The position numbers and the translations under genes were made by a program. From NCBI RefSeq assembly GCF_014529935.1, contig NZ_JACVFC010000002.1, positions 496,001-560,000 of the forward strand: a stretch of DNA of 64,000 nucleotides, written 5' to 3'. Numbering within the stretch: the stretch's first letter is position 1; each line of letters opens with the position of its first letter. This DNA comes from Chitinophaga qingshengii (lineage in GTDB: Bacteria > Bacteroidota > Bacteroidia > Chitinophagales > Chitinophagaceae). The notes beneath the pieces are model-generated. The model made no database searches. It worked only from the letters and a program-made list of their open reading frames with translations, and had not been told where the DNA came from. Shown here piece by piece: positions 15,627 to 25,629 of this stretch.

Positions 15627-18600
15627 ATGCTTTTTAAACAAAAGGTCAAACGGGGTAGGCAGGCCGGAGGCATGCCCCCCACAATTCTGCTGTTTATGAA
15701 ACTGACGCTCGTCTTGATGATTGCAGCTACCCTACAGGCTTCCGCCGGCGCTTTTGGCCAGCAGGTAACACTTCACCGTAAAGACGCCTCGTTGCTGGAA
15801 GTGCTAAAATCTATCCGCAAACAAACCGGATGCAGCTTTATTGGCGACCGCCAGATGCTGCAACGGACACAGGGTATCGACATTACTGTTACCAATGCTT
15901 CCATGGAAGAAGCCCTGAAAGCCTGTATGAAAGATCTGCCCCTTACCTGGTCGGTAGTTGGCTCCACTGTTATTATCCGGGAAAAGGAAACACCAACGGC
16001 TATACGTAACGCAATTGCAGCCGATTCCTCCATCGTTATCCGCGGTAAGGTAACGGACAGCACCGGCCAGTCGCTCCCCGGCGTATCGGTCACCCTGCGG
16101 TCAGACCCTAAAAAAGGCGTTCAGACCGATGCCTCCGGTAACTTCACCATGAAGATGCCCGCTAAAGACGTGCTCATCTTTACCTACATCGGCTTCGACC
16201 GCAAGGAAATACCGGTCACCCATAGCGGCACGGTCAATGCAATACTGCAATCCGTGGACAGTAAACTGAATGAAGTAGCGGTAGTAGCCTACGGTACGCA
16301 GAAAAAAAGCAGCATGGTGGGTGCGGTAACCACCATCAACCCCAAAGAACTGAAAGGACCGACCAGTAACCTCACCACCATGATGGCCGGCCGGATCGCC
16401 GGCGTGATTTCTTTCCAGCGCAGTGGTGAACCCGGCCGCGACAACGCGGAATTCTTCATTCGTGGTATCACCTCTTTCGGCAGTGGTAAAGTAGATCCGC
16501 TGATCCTGATAGATGGTATGGAAAGCGGGTCTAATGACCTGGCACGCATCCAGCCGGACGATATCGCCGGTTTCTCTATCCTGAAAGATGCCACTGCTTC
16601 CTCCTTATACGGCGCCAGAGGCGCTAACGGCGTTATCCTGGTGACGACCAAGTCGGGGCAGCTAGGTAAAACCCGCTTCAATGTACGTGTTGAAAATTCC
16701 ATGTCTTCCAATACGCGCAACTTTAAACTGGCGGATAACATTACCTATATGAACCTGGCCAACGAAGCGGTGATTACCCGGGAACCACTCACCAACAGGC
16801 CTTATACACAAAGCCAGATAGCTCATACGGCCGCCGGTGATGATCCATACCTGTACCCCAGCAACAACTGGATAAAGGAACTGATAAAAGATTATACCAA
16901 CAACCAGCGTTATAACCTCAACCTCAGTGGCGGCGTGGACCGCGCACAATATTATATCGCCGCTACCTACAACATTGATAATGGCGTACTGCGTACGATT
17001 AACGACAACAACTTCAACAGTAACGTTAAAAGCCGTAACTATGAAGTAAGGTCCAACGTCAATATAAAACTCACACCTACTACGGAAGCGATAGTACGTA
17101 CCTCCGGCAGGTTCTCCGATTACAACGGCCCTATCGGCGGCGGTGGCAATATTTTCCGTCAGGCCATGATGGCGACCCCGGTACGTTTCCCGGCCTACTT
17201 CCCCGCCAGTTTCGCGCCCGATGAAAAACATCCGCTCTTCGGTAATATGAAAGCGCAAAACGGCGGCTTTTATACCAACCCCTTCGCCAACGCAGTATCC
17301 GGCTTCCAGCAGGAAAGCTCCTCTACGCTCATTGCACAACTGGAACTGAAACAAGACCTCAACTTCTTCACCAAAGGTCTGTCGGCCAGAATGATGGCTT
17401 ACACCAGGAGGTATTCGTTCTTCAACATGAGCAGACAGTTCAATCCTTTCTATTATAGTGTGAGCCTGGACCCGGAAGAAGGTTTCCGCGGCCTCACCCT
17501 GCTCAACGAAACCCAGGGAACGGAATACCTGAGCTACAGCCAGGGTGACAAACAAGTGACCACCTACACCTACCTCGAAGCGGCGCTGAACTATAACAAA
17601 ACAATCCGTGACCGTCACGCTATCGGCGCGATGCTCATCACTATCCTCAACAATCAGCTGTCGGCCAACGCCGGCTCGCTCATTGCTTCGCTGCCGCGCC
17701 GCAACCAGGGCGTCTCCGGAAGGTTCACCTATGCCTACGACGACCGTTTAATGATGGAATTCAACTTCGGTTACAATGGCTCCGAAAGATTTGACAGGCA
17801 TCACCGCTGGGGTTTCTTCCCTTCTATCGGTGGTGGCTGGACAGTGAGCAATGAATCTTTCTTTGAACCGCTGTTGCCGGTAATCTCCCGGTTGAAATTC
17901 AGAGCCACTTATGGTTTGGTGGGTAACGACCAGATAGGTGATACCAATGACCGTTTCTTTTACCTGTCCAACGTTAACCTCAATGGCGGTAATGGCTATA
18001 CCTTCGGCGAAAACTTCACCGAAAGCAGAGCCGGTGTAAGGATCAACCGTTACGAGAATAAAGACATTACCTGGGAAAAAGCCTACAAAACAAATCTCGG
18101 TTTCGAACTGGAATTGTTCAAAGACCTGCATGTGGAAGCCGATTTCTTCCACGAACGCCGCACCAACATCCTCATGTCGCGTTCCTATATTCCTACTACT
18201 ATGGGACTGTACGGCACGCCACAAGCCAACGTAGGTATCGCAGAAGGCCGCGGGGTAGATATGTCGTTTGAATATAAACGCAACTTCGGCAAAAAAACCT
18301 GGGCGCAAATACGGGGCACTTTCACTTATGCCACCAGTAAGATCCTGGTCAACGAAGAACCCAACTATCCTGATCAGAACAGATACCTCTCCAGGGTAGG
18401 ATATCCTGTCTCCCAGTGGTGGGGCCTGGTAGCGGAGCGGTATTTCGTGGATGAGCACGAAGTACTCAATTCTCCCCGCCAAAACTATGGCGCGGCGATG
18501 GCCGGTGATATCAAATACAAAGACATCAACGGCGATGGCCAGATCACCGACCTGGACAAAGTGCCCATCGGTTATCCCACCACCCCGGAAATCAACTACG

Positions 18601-19085
18601 GCTTCGGTTTCACCTTCGGGTACGGCGCTTTCGATATCAGCGCGTTCTTCCAGGGGTCCGGCCGGTCATCCCTCTTCATTAACCCCAGCGATATCTCGCC
18701 TTTCGTCACCGGATACAACGGCGGCACAGTAGACCAGCACGGCCTGTTACAAGTGATTGCCAATAGCCACTGGTCAGAAAACAACCGCGATCTGTACGCC
18801 TTCTGGCCACGGCTCAGTTATAGCTACCAGGGCAATAACCTGCAAACCTCCACCTGGTGGATGCGTAACGGCTCCTTCCTCCGCCTCAAAACCGTGGAAC
18901 TGGGATACACCCTGCCTGCCAGAGGTTTAAAACGTTATCGCCTCAGCAACCTGCGCATCTATGCCAACGGTTTCAACCTGCTCAGCTTCAGCAATTTCAA
19001 ATTATGGGATGTGGAAATGGGAGGTAACGGTCTCGGCTACCCGGTGCAACGGGTATTCAACGCAGGCATCATTCTCGGTTTTTAA
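15627..19085 (+). CDS. SusC/RagA-family TonB-linked outer-membrane receptor with STN domain
   Basis: 1152 residues. A long basic N-terminus precedes the signal peptide (LVLMIAATLQASAGAFGQ). An STN domain (~50-110: LLEVLKSIRKQTGCSFIGDRQML) marks it as a signalling transducer. A carboxypeptidase-regulatory domain (~127-205: VIRGKVTDSTGQSLPGVSVTL), a plug (GVITTINPKEL-like VGAVTTINPKELKG; RGITSFGSGKVDPLILIDGM; DATASSLYGARGANGVILVTTK) and a large beta-barrel follow. It ends with a C-terminal Phe. With SusD it should import an oligomeric nutrient across the outer membrane using TonB energy. Its stop overlaps a possible ATG of the susD gene (TAATG). Confidence 0.96.
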   Translation: MLFKQKVKRGRQAGGMPPTILLFMKLTLVLMIAATLQASAGAFGQQVTLHRKDASLLEVLKSIRKQTGCSFIGDRQMLQRTQGIDITVTNASMEEALKACMKDLPLTWSVVGSTVIIREKETPTAIRNAIAADSSIVIRGKVTDSTGQSLPGVSVTLRSDPKKGVQTDASGNFTMKMPAKDVLIFTYIGFDRKEIPVTHSGTVNAILQSVDSKLNEVAVVAYGTQKKSSMVGAVTTINPKELKGPTSNLTTMMAGRIAGVISFQRSGEPGRDNAEFFIRGITSFGSGKVDPLILIDGMESGSNDLARIQPDDIAGFSILKDATASSLYGARGANGVILVTTKSGQLGKTRFNVRVENSMSSNTRNFKLADNITYMNLANEAVITREPLTNRPYTQSQIAHTAAGDDPYLYPSNNWIKELIKDYTNNQRYNLNLSGGVDRAQYYIAATYNIDNGVLRTINDNNFNSNVKSRNYEVRSNVNIKLTPTTEAIVRTSGRFSDYNGPIGGGGNIFRQAMMATPVRFPAYFPASFAPDEKHPLFGNMKAQNGGFYTNPFANAVSGFQQESSSTLIAQLELKQDLNFFTKGLSARMMAYTRRYSFFNMSRQFNPFYYSVSLDPEEGFRGLTLLNETQGTEYLSYSQGDKQVTTYTYLEAALNYNKTIRDRHAIGAMLITILNNQLSANAGSLIASLPRRNQGVSGRFTYAYDDRLMMEFNFGYNGSERFDRHHRWGFFPSIGGGWTVSNESFFEPLLPVISRLKFRATYGLVGNDQIGDTNDRFFYLSNVNLNGGNGYTFGENFTESRAGVRINRYENKDITWEKAYKTNLGFELELFKDLHVEADFFHERRTNILMSRSYIPTTMGLYGTPQANVGIAEGRGVDMSFEYKRNFGKKTWAQIRGTFTYATSKILVNEEPNYPDQNRYLSRVGYPVSQWWGLVAERYFVDEHEVLNSPRQNYGAAMAGDIKYKDINGDGQITDLDKVPIGYPTTPEINYGFGFTFGYGAFDISAFFQGSGRSSLFINPSDISPFVTGYNGGTVDQHGLLQVIANSHWSENNRDLYAFWPRLSYSYQGNNLQTSTWWMRNGSFLRLKTVELGYTLPARGLKRYRLSNLRIYANGFNLLSFSNFKLWDVEMGGNGLGYPVQRVFNAGIILGF

Positions 19086-19102
19086 TGCTTAATACTTGTT
19101 AC

Positions 19103-21028
19103 ATGAAAAAAAGTCTTCTACACAGCATATACGGAATAGCCCTCTCCGCAGGACTGTTTACCACCGCCTGCAAAAAGCCATTCCTCGATATTGTTCCCGA
19201 CAACGTGGTGACACTGAAGAACGCATTCGCCAATAGAACAGAAGCAGAAAAATATCTGTACACCTGTTACGGCTATCTGCCGGACGTAGGACCCGTTTCC
19301 AACATCCTGTTTTTTGGTGCAGACGATATGTGGACGTATTACGAGAACAACTATTTTTATCAATCCCCCTGGAAAATAGCCCGGGGAGACCAAAATGTAG
19401 TAGGCCCCTGGGTAAATTTCTGGGATGGTGAAAACCACGCCAAACCTTACTTTAAAGCTATTCGCGACTGCAACATCTTCCTGGAAAACATGATGGAGGA
19501 CGGCGCCTATAAACATATTGCCTACCTCGGCCCCGATATGCAAAAACGATGGATAGCGGAAGTAAAATTCCTCAAAGCCTATTATCATTTCTACCTGTTA
19601 CGCATGTACGGACCTATCCCTATCACGGATAAAAGTCTGCCTGTTTCTGCTACACCTGAACAGGTAAAAGTTAAACGTGATCCTGTAGATAAAGTAGTGG
19701 ATTATATTGTTGGATTGTTGGATGAAGCAGCGGCGGTGCTGCCGGAGGAAATCACCAACCGGGGAACGGAGTTGGGACGTGTTACCAAACCGGCGGCACT
19801 CATGCTGAAAGCCAAACTGCTAACGATGGCGGCCAGCCCGTTGTTCAACGGTAACCCCGACTATGCCGGCTTTAAAGATAAAGACGGCCAGCTGCTCTTT
19901 AATCCTACCTACGACGCCGGCAAATGGGAAAAAGCCGTGGCTGCCTGTGAAGCTGCTATTAAAAGCTGCGAAGGCGTTGGCATCCGCCTGTATCAATTCA
20001 CTGATCCTTTCGTGAAAGTATCCCCCGCTACCGCCATACAAATGAGTATACGCGGCAGCGTAACAGAAAAATGGAATACGGAAACCATCTGGGCATTGTC
20101 CGGCAACCTGGACGGCGCCCTGCAGCGGTATTCCATGGTAGACAGGATAGACCCCGCTTTCCCTAATTCCACCTACCTCAACTCCTACATGGCGCCCACC
20201 ATGAAAATGGCAGAGACATTCTACAGCAAAAACGGGGTACCCATCAATGAAGATAAAACCTGGGACTATGGCCGGCGCTACGAAACACGGGTAGGCACCT
20301 ACGCAGACAGGCTCAATGTACAGGAAGGCTACACCACCGCCAACCTCAACTTCGACCGCGAAAACCGCTTCTATGCCAGTCTCGCATTTGACGGATGCCG
20401 CTGGTTCATGCAGAGCAACGCCTCCGATGAAAACGCCTGGAATGTAAAAGCTAAATTCGGGCAACCACAAGGGAAAGTATCCGACCAGTTTTATTCTCAA
20501 ACCGGCTACTGGCCGAAGAAACTGGTGAACTGGAAATTTGTACAGACGAACAACGGCTATACGTCGGAAACCTATCCCTGGCCCGAAATGCGCCTGGCCG
20601 ATCTGTACCTGCTGTATGCGGAAGGATTGAACGAAACCGGCAAAGGCACAGATGCTATCACCTGGCTCGATAAAATCCGCAAACGCGCCGGTCTCGATGG
20701 CGTCGTCAACTCCTGGAGCAATTTCTCTACCAGTCCCGGTAAATTCAGCACCAAAGAAGGCCTCCGCGATATCATCCACCAGGAAAGAATGATAGAACTG
20801 TGCTTTGAAGGCTCCCGTAACTGGGACCTGAGAAGATGGAAAGAAGCAGTGGTATATCAAAACAAACCGGTATTGGGATGGGACGTGAACCAACGCCTGG
20901 CGGCAGACTATTATCGCCCGCGCACCTTGTTCCAGCAAACATTTATAGCACCACGGGACTATTTCTGGCCGCTGAAGGAATATGACCTGACCGTGAACAC
21001 CAATCTGGTACAGAATCCCGGCTGGTAA
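19103..21028 (+). CDS. RagB/SusD-family outer-membrane lipoprotein
   Basis: 641 residues from the ATG at 19103, which begins a lipoprotein signal (MKKSLLHSIYGIALSAGLFTTAC). An overlapping ATG at 19085 would add six residues. Typical SusD features: TRAEAEKYLY-like FANRTEAEKYLYTCYGYLP, the TPR helices KRWIAEVKFLKAYYHFYLLRMYGPIPI, KPAALMLKAKLLTMAASPLFNG, and the C-terminal ERMIELCFEGSRNWDLRRWK with EYDLTVNTNLVQNPGW at the end. It forms the ligand-binding lid over the SusC channel at the cell surface. Confidence 0.95.
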   Translation: MKKSLLHSIYGIALSAGLFTTACKKPFLDIVPDNVVTLKNAFANRTEAEKYLYTCYGYLPDVGPVSNILFFGADDMWTYYENNYFYQSPWKIARGDQNVVGPWVNFWDGENHAKPYFKAIRDCNIFLENMMEDGAYKHIAYLGPDMQKRWIAEVKFLKAYYHFYLLRMYGPIPITDKSLPVSATPEQVKVKRDPVDKVVDYIVGLLDEAAAVLPEEITNRGTELGRVTKPAALMLKAKLLTMAASPLFNGNPDYAGFKDKDGQLLFNPTYDAGKWEKAVAACEAAIKSCEGVGIRLYQFTDPFVKVSPATAIQMSIRGSVTEKWNTETIWALSGNLDGALQRYSMVDRIDPAFPNSTYLNSYMAPTMKMAETFYSKNGVPINEDKTWDYGRRYETRVGTYADRLNVQEGYTTANLNFDRENRFYASLAFDGCRWFMQSNASDENAWNVKAKFGQPQGKVSDQFYSQTGYWPKKLVNWKFVQTNNGYTSETYPWPEMRLADLYLLYAEGLNETGKGTDAITWLDKIRKRAGLDGVVNSWSNFSTSPGKFSTKEGLRDIIHQERMIELCFEGSRNWDLRRWKEAVVYQNKPVLGWDVNQRLAADYYRPRTLFQQTFIAPRDYFWPLKEYDLTVNTNLVQNPGW

Positions 21029-21063
21029 ACCTATTTCTATCATCCTGTCAACACACGTTATAT

Positions 21064-22269
21064 ATGAAACGATATATTTTTCTACTGCTCGCAGGTTGCT
21101 CACTGTTCGCCTGCAAGGAAGAAATAATGAAACCTAACGCTGACGATAACACGCCGCCGGAGAGCGTAACAAAAATCACGGAACAACCCATCCCCGGTGG
21201 CGCCAAACTCACATACGTACTGCCTTCCAGCACCAACCTGCTGTATGTGATGGCAGAAGTTACGAACCAACAAGGCGTCACCCGCCAGTTCAAAGCCTCC
21301 TACTATACCAATACCCTGGTCATAGAAGGACTCGGAGACACCGCTCCCCGTGAAGTGAAACTGTATTCCGTCAACAAAAGCGAAGTACGTTCTACGCCGG
21401 CCACTATTACCATACACCCGCAGGAACCACCTTTCGCCGATGTGTACAAATCTTTCTCACTCGGGGCTGATTTCGGTGGGGTAAACCTGAAATTTAAGAA
21501 CCCTACCGGGCTGGAACTGGAAATAGGTTTCTGTGGACCTGATTCCTTACAAAAAGGATTAGCCTTACTGGATACCTATTACTCCGCCACTAAAGAAGGC
21601 AACCACACCTTCCGCGGCCTGCCCGCTAAGAAAGCGCGTTTCGGCGTATTTATCCGCGATAAATGGGGCAACACCTCCGATACACTTTTCCAGGAACTGA
21701 CACCACTGTTTGAGAAAATGCTCGACAAAGCGAAGTTCAGGGAAATCAAATTCCCCGGCGATGGCCCGATATACACCGACCAATGGAATATTGCCCTGAG
21801 TTTTATCTGGGATGGCAAATACTCCTCCACTTTCGATAGCCCCTACGACGGTAACGGCAACAACTGGCTCAACATATCCACCAACGGACCTACAGACGGC
21901 ACTCCTACTTCCATCAGTATCGACCTGGGACAAACAGCACATATCAGCCGATTCCGCCTCAATCACTACTACCGGTTTATCAATAAAGCCGTACGCAAGT
22001 ATGAGTTGTGGGGCAGTAACAATCCTTCAGCCGATGGCAGCTGGGACAGCTGGACCAAAATACTCTACTATGAACAGGTAAAACCTTCCGGCTTGCAAGG
22101 CGAACAATACAACGATGCAGATGCCGAAGTATGGCTGCGCGGCGATCAGGCCAACTTCCCCGACGGTTTGCCTTCTTTCCGCTACATCCGCGTGAAATGC
22201 CTGGAAAACTGGATGGGTAACGGTAATCTCAGTTTCTCTGAAATCACTTTCTGGGGAGATACCCAATAA
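21064..22269 (+). CDS. Surface lipoprotein with DUF4959, DUF5126 and DUF5000-like domains
   Basis: 401 residues. Lipobox LLLAGCSLFAC followed by KEE, suggesting surface display. The layout matches the DUF4959 (PIPGGAKLTYVLPSST), DUF5126 (FKNPTGLELEIGFCG) and DUF5000 families, the last being a discoidin/F5-8 type C-like carbohydrate-binding fold (ISIDLGQTAHISRFRLNHYY, YELWGSNNPSADGSWDSWTKI, FRYIRVKCLENW). Such proteins accompany SusC/D pairs in glycan-utilisation loci and probably help capture the ligand. It starts 35 bases after susD and is evidently in the same operon. Confidence 0.88.
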   Translation: MKRYIFLLLAGCSLFACKEEIMKPNADDNTPPESVTKITEQPIPGGAKLTYVLPSSTNLLYVMAEVTNQQGVTRQFKASYYTNTLVIEGLGDTAPREVKLYSVNKSEVRSTPATITIHPQEPPFADVYKSFSLGADFGGVNLKFKNPTGLELEIGFCGPDSLQKGLALLDTYYSATKEGNHTFRGLPAKKARFGVFIRDKWGNTSDTLFQELTPLFEKMLDKAKFREIKFPGDGPIYTDQWNIALSFIWDGKYSSTFDSPYDGNGNNWLNISTNGPTDGTPTSISIDLGQTAHISRFRLNHYYRFINKAVRKYELWGSNNPSADGSWDSWTKILYYEQVKPSGLQGEQYNDADAEVWLRGDQANFPDGLPSFRYIRVKCLENWMGNGNLSFSEITFWGDTQ

Positions 22270-22287
22270 CGATCAAAAAAATCCTAC

Positions 22288-22956
22288 ATGAAAAATATAC
22301 TTCTCTTATTAGGCTTTACAACAATACTGTTCAGCTGCACCAAGATGGACGCCTATCTTGATCTCGTTGGACGGCAGGAAATAGCTTACACCGGCCGGGT
22401 AGACTCGTTAAAAGTTTTACCCGGCGATGGCCGGTTACAACTCAACTGGCTGCTGATCTCCGATCCAAAGATTTCCGGTGTTACCATCTACTACAACACC
22501 AAAAGAGATTCTGTAGTGATACCGGTAAAACGCAGTGAAGGAGTAGATTCTATGCACTACCTCTTCGATAAAATGCCGGAAGGCACCTACAGTTTTGAAG
22601 TGTACACCTGGAACAGCACTGGCTCCCGTTCCGTACCGGCCTATATCAGTGGCCGTTCTTACGGTAACATCTACAAAAACAGCCTGCTCAACCGCGCACT
22701 CACCAATGTAGTGATCAGCGACGGCAATGCCGTGCTCACCTGGGGCCTCGTAGAAGAAACCGTTACCGGCATGGAAATCACTTATACCAATACCGGTGGA
22801 AAAACAGTAGTGATAAAGGAACCGCGTACCACCAACAGCACCACGCTGCCTGACTACAAACCCGGCAGCAGTTTCTCTTACCGCACCCTGTTCAGGCCCG
22901 ATACACTGTGTATCGACACTTTTTATACCACTGCCATTACACGTACTCCTCAATAA
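22288..22956 (+). CDS. DUF4998-like surface lipoprotein
   Basis: 222 residues. The signal MKNILLLLGFTTILFSC has the lipobox Cys, followed by TKMDAYLDL. Two fibronectin III-like halves are suggested by VDSLKVLPGDGRLQLNWLLISDPKISGVTIYY and VVISDGNAVLTWGLVEETVTGMEITYTN. The pattern fits DUF4998 proteins of SusC/D operons. Role inferred as an accessory binding protein. Starts 18 bases after the previous stop. Confidence 0.83.
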   Translation: MKNILLLLGFTTILFSCTKMDAYLDLVGRQEIAYTGRVDSLKVLPGDGRLQLNWLLISDPKISGVTIYYNTKRDSVVIPVKRSEGVDSMHYLFDKMPEGTYSFEVYTWNSTGSRSVPAYISGRSYGNIYKNSLLNRALTNVVISDGNAVLTWGLVEETVTGMEITYTNTGGKTVVIKEPRTTNSTTLPDYKPGSSFSYRTLFRPDTLCIDTFYTTAITRTPQ

Positions 22957-22981
22957 TTAACCACTTTTAAAAACGCACGTC

Positions 22982-24112
22982 ATGCTTAAACTATCATTTT
23001 TACTGACGAGCCTGGCCTTTATGGTCTCTACAGCCTCTGTCACCACCTCCTGTCAGAAAGCAATGCTGACAGGTACGCCGGAAGAAGAAAAAAATGCCAC
23101 GACGCTTAACTCTCCGACCGCCGTCAAACCACTGCCCTCCTGGTATATCTCCGATCTGGCGCTGATTTATCAGGGTGGTGTACATAGGCTACCATGGACT
23201 AAAGACCAGCTCAAACCTTATATATACCGCACTACCAGCACGGGTATCGACTGGCTGTTTGACGGATTCCTGTTCATCGAATTCACAGATGGCCAGGGAC
23301 ATGAATATGCAGAAGGCTATGATCCATTGCCTGCCGGCAAAGCAGAATGGCAATGGTTGCTGGACCGTAATTTTGAAAGCGGTAAAGCCCTGCATGCACT
23401 TGATGATGTGCTGGATAGCCTGGCGCAACTAAACATCAAGCCTGTACGAAAAAGAAAAGTAGTGCTCACGTTACCGGAGCCTATTCAGAAGCTGAGCAAC
23501 TGGGGCGAGCTGAATGGTAAAATCCTCAACTTCGCAGACAGCGCCGACAGGGTGGCTGCCTGCAAATGGTATGTAGACACCGCCCTCGCTATGTGGCAGG
23601 CGGCTAATTTCAAACATATCGAATTACAGGGTTTTTATTGGGTAGCAGAACAAAACACCGGCGCCGCACAAATACTGCCGGTAATTGCCAACAATCTGCA
23701 CGCCAAACAACAGCGTTTTTACTGGATACCCTACTATGGCGCAGCAGGCGCGGGCAACTGGAAAGCGATGGGTTTCGATATCGCTTATCAGCAGCCTAAC
23801 TATTTCTTTGATCTGGCTTCGCCTTATTCCATCCTCACCGGGGCTATCAACTTTGCCAAATCCAATAAAATGGCGCTGGAAATGGAATTCGACGGCCGCC
23901 TGCTGACGGAGGCAGGTTATCGCCAGAAATACACCGACTATATTAATGAATTTGATAAAAGCGGCGCCTGGAAAAACTTACCGGTGGCCTACTATGAAGG
24001 AGGCGGCGGCTGGCTGCAGATGTCGCAAAGCACCGATACTACGATCGTCAGCCTGGTTAAACGGCTCTCCGATATTATCGTCACCCGGCAAAAAGCGGCA
24101 GACACGCACTAA
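22982..24112 (+). CDS. DUF4855-like secreted protein
   Basis: 376 residues with an N-terminal signal (LSFLLTSLAFMVSTASVTTSC, possible lipobox). The motif WYISDLALIYQGGVHRLPWTKDQLKPYI and the segments LFDGFLFIEF, YWVAEQN, FYWIPYYGAAGAGNWKAMGFDIAYQQPNYFF and ALEMEFDG match the DUF4855 family, which looks like a TIM-barrel related to glycoside hydrolases. Acidic residues in these strands could be catalytic, but no activity can be assigned from sequence alone. Last gene of the sigma/SusCD locus, 25 bases after its neighbour; the next gene is on the opposite strand. Confidence 0.82.
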   Translation: MLKLSFLLTSLAFMVSTASVTTSCQKAMLTGTPEEEKNATTLNSPTAVKPLPSWYISDLALIYQGGVHRLPWTKDQLKPYIYRTTSTGIDWLFDGFLFIEFTDGQGHEYAEGYDPLPAGKAEWQWLLDRNFESGKALHALDDVLDSLAQLNIKPVRKRKVVLTLPEPIQKLSNWGELNGKILNFADSADRVAACKWYVDTALAMWQAANFKHIELQGFYWVAEQNTGAAQILPVIANNLHAKQQRFYWIPYYGAAGAGNWKAMGFDIAYQQPNYFFDLASPYSILTGAINFAKSNKMALEMEFDGRLLTEAGYRQKYTDYINEFDKSGAWKNLPVAYYEGGGGWLQMSQSTDTTIVSLVKRLSDIIVTRQKAADTH

Positions 24113-24142
24113 CGAACCATTCTTTTCCCTCAGTCATACATG

Positions 24143-25504
24143 TCACAGTTTAAGCACCCGGTCATCTTGTATGAACCGGGTGTTTTTGATGGCGCCGGGT
24201 CCATAAAAACGGTATTGCAGTCCTACAATTTCTTCCGCAGCATTGGGGCAATCCAGTTCGTAAGCCACTTTGCCATTGACCAGGAAACGCAGTTGATTCC
24301 CCTTACCTTCTATCCGCAGCGGTACCCAGCTGTCCAGCTCACAACCGAAACCGGAGAGGTCCGCATCACGGCTGGATACACCATGTCCCCTGCCATACAG
24401 CTCCAGGTCGCCCACACATCCTTTAGGGCACAGCGACACAATGATCACATCATCTTTACATAACAGTAACACCTGTACGTTTTGACACGCCACGGATTTA
24501 TCATGCTTCGGATTTTTCACCATCGTTTCAAAAATGAAATGATCGTTTTGGAGGCCGCCCATATCCTGTACGTTCACAAAACGTACCATAGCTGGTTTGG
24601 GCCGATCGTAAAGGGAATATTTTTGTAACAGCGGGACGTCTACCGACAGTATACTATCCTGTGTAAACGCTTCTTTTTTGAAATATACCGGTACCGGCGC
24701 CTCTTCTTCACACAGGGCTACCCAGCCTCCGGAGCGGATCAACAGATCATGTGTTTTTACGATCTGTTCTCCTATCATCAGTTTAGCCTTGAAATAACCC
24801 GGCACATAATAAATTGCCGAATACTGATGTTTGTCTTTGGGCACCGCTACTTTGCGGCTTACATCCCAGGTTTGCGCGATAAACACCGTATCGTTGCCAG
24901 CCGCAGTAGCATCGTAGTGAAAGATCACTGAGTTGGGCACTCCTTCACGGATCATTTTATTACTGCTGAACTGATAAGCTGCCGGATCTGCTTTTTTCGC
25001 CGGCTGACGGCCCCACAGAAATATGCCCGCCGCCAGGGGCAATAACAGGAATGCCCACCACATGTACCCCTTGCGTTTTTTTTCTTCTTTCGGGAGATGA
25101 CCAACGTTTGCTGCATTTTCCTCCGGGAGATGATTAACGTTTGAGATACCTTTTTCCCGGAGATGCCCAACACCGGGCATACCTTTTTCCGGGAGATGAC
25201 CCACCATCGGGTCTGCATTTTCCTTCCGCTCCGTCTGCAAGCGGAACGCCCGCCAGTCGTCGTACCCTGCGAAACGGGCGATGGTGTTCAGCGTGGTCAT
25301 GGCAGGCGTATGCTGATACGACAGCTTACCCCATAACCTTTTCAGGGTGGTTACACTCAATGATATACCGGTGACCTCCTGTATGTCTACACTGAGTTTT
25401 TCGAAGTCGTAGGTGTTCCATTCCGAAGAAGGTCCCCGGTTCAACTTCGTTTCCACTACGTTCAGGCATAAACGTATATAGTAGTTATCGATATTATTTT
25501 CCAT
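24143..25504 (-). CDS. Membrane-tethered protein with HTH-like head, 11-residue repeats and a C-terminal sensor-like domain
   Basis: 453 residues. The N-terminal ~90 residues (FEKLSVDIQEVTGISLSVTTLKRLWGK ... TLNTIARFAGYDDWRAF) resemble an XRE-like helix-turn-helix common in Chitinophagaceae. Four tandem 11-residue repeats follow at 101-144 (VGHLPEKGMPG, VGHLREKGISN, VNHLPEENAAN, VGHLPKEEKKR), then one membrane segment (~147-165, MWWAFLLLPLAAGIFLWG). The extracytoplasmic part is beta-rich and ends with a LamG/DUF1080-like stretch (WVPLRIEGKGNQLRFLVNGKVAYEL). This order suggests a one-protein signal transducer. It is divergent from a secreted LamG-like gene that could be its target. Function inferred. 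Confidence 0.75.
   Translation of the reverse strand: MENNIDNYYIRLCLNVVETKLNRGPSSEWNTYDFEKLSVDIQEVTGISLSVTTLKRLWGKLSYQHTPAMTTLNTIARFAGYDDWRAFRLQTERKENADPMVGHLPEKGMPGVGHLREKGISNVNHLPEENAANVGHLPKEEKKRKGYMWWAFLLLPLAAGIFLWGRQPAKKADPAAYQFSSNKMIREGVPNSVIFHYDATAAGNDTVFIAQTWDVSRKVAVPKDKHQYSAIYYVPGYFKAKLMIGEQIVKTHDLLIRSGGWVALCEEEAPVPVYFKKEAFTQDSILSVDVPLLQKYSLYDRPKPAMVRFVNVQDMGGLQNDHFIFETMVKNPKHDKSVACQNVQVLLLCKDDVIIVSLCPKGCVGDLELYGRGHGVSSRDADLSGFGCELDSWVPLRIEGKGNQLRFLVNGKVAYELDCPNAAEEIVGLQYRFYGPGAIKNTRFIQDDRVLKL
25073..25204 (-). repeat. Four tandem 33-bp units encoding 11-residue repeats
   Basis: Each unit encodes V(G/N)HL(P/R)(E/K)E or a close variant. The repeats form a linker between the HTH-like head and the membrane segment. 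DNA copies share the phrase CGGGAGATG, so the array expanded recently enough to remain recognisable at nucleotide level and could vary in copy number. Confidence 0.75.
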
Positions 25505-25629
25505 TCAAAAACAACGGCTTATAAACTTGCACACACTTGCACCAACTTGTTAATGGTTTGTTTAGCCCTGAAGGTACTCATTATTCACTTTTGCGGCATG
25601 TGAATTTCAAATCCAAAAATCAACAGATC

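Noticed and set aside
16662..17618. 318-codon minus-strand open frame opposite the SusC gene
   Set aside because: Antisense shadow of a clear TonB receptor gene; no homology or ribosome site seen.
19820..21103. Long minus-strand open frame of 427 codons opposite the SusD gene
   Set aside because: It lies entirely antisense to a well-supported SusD gene, has no recognisable domain and is explained by codon bias of the real gene.
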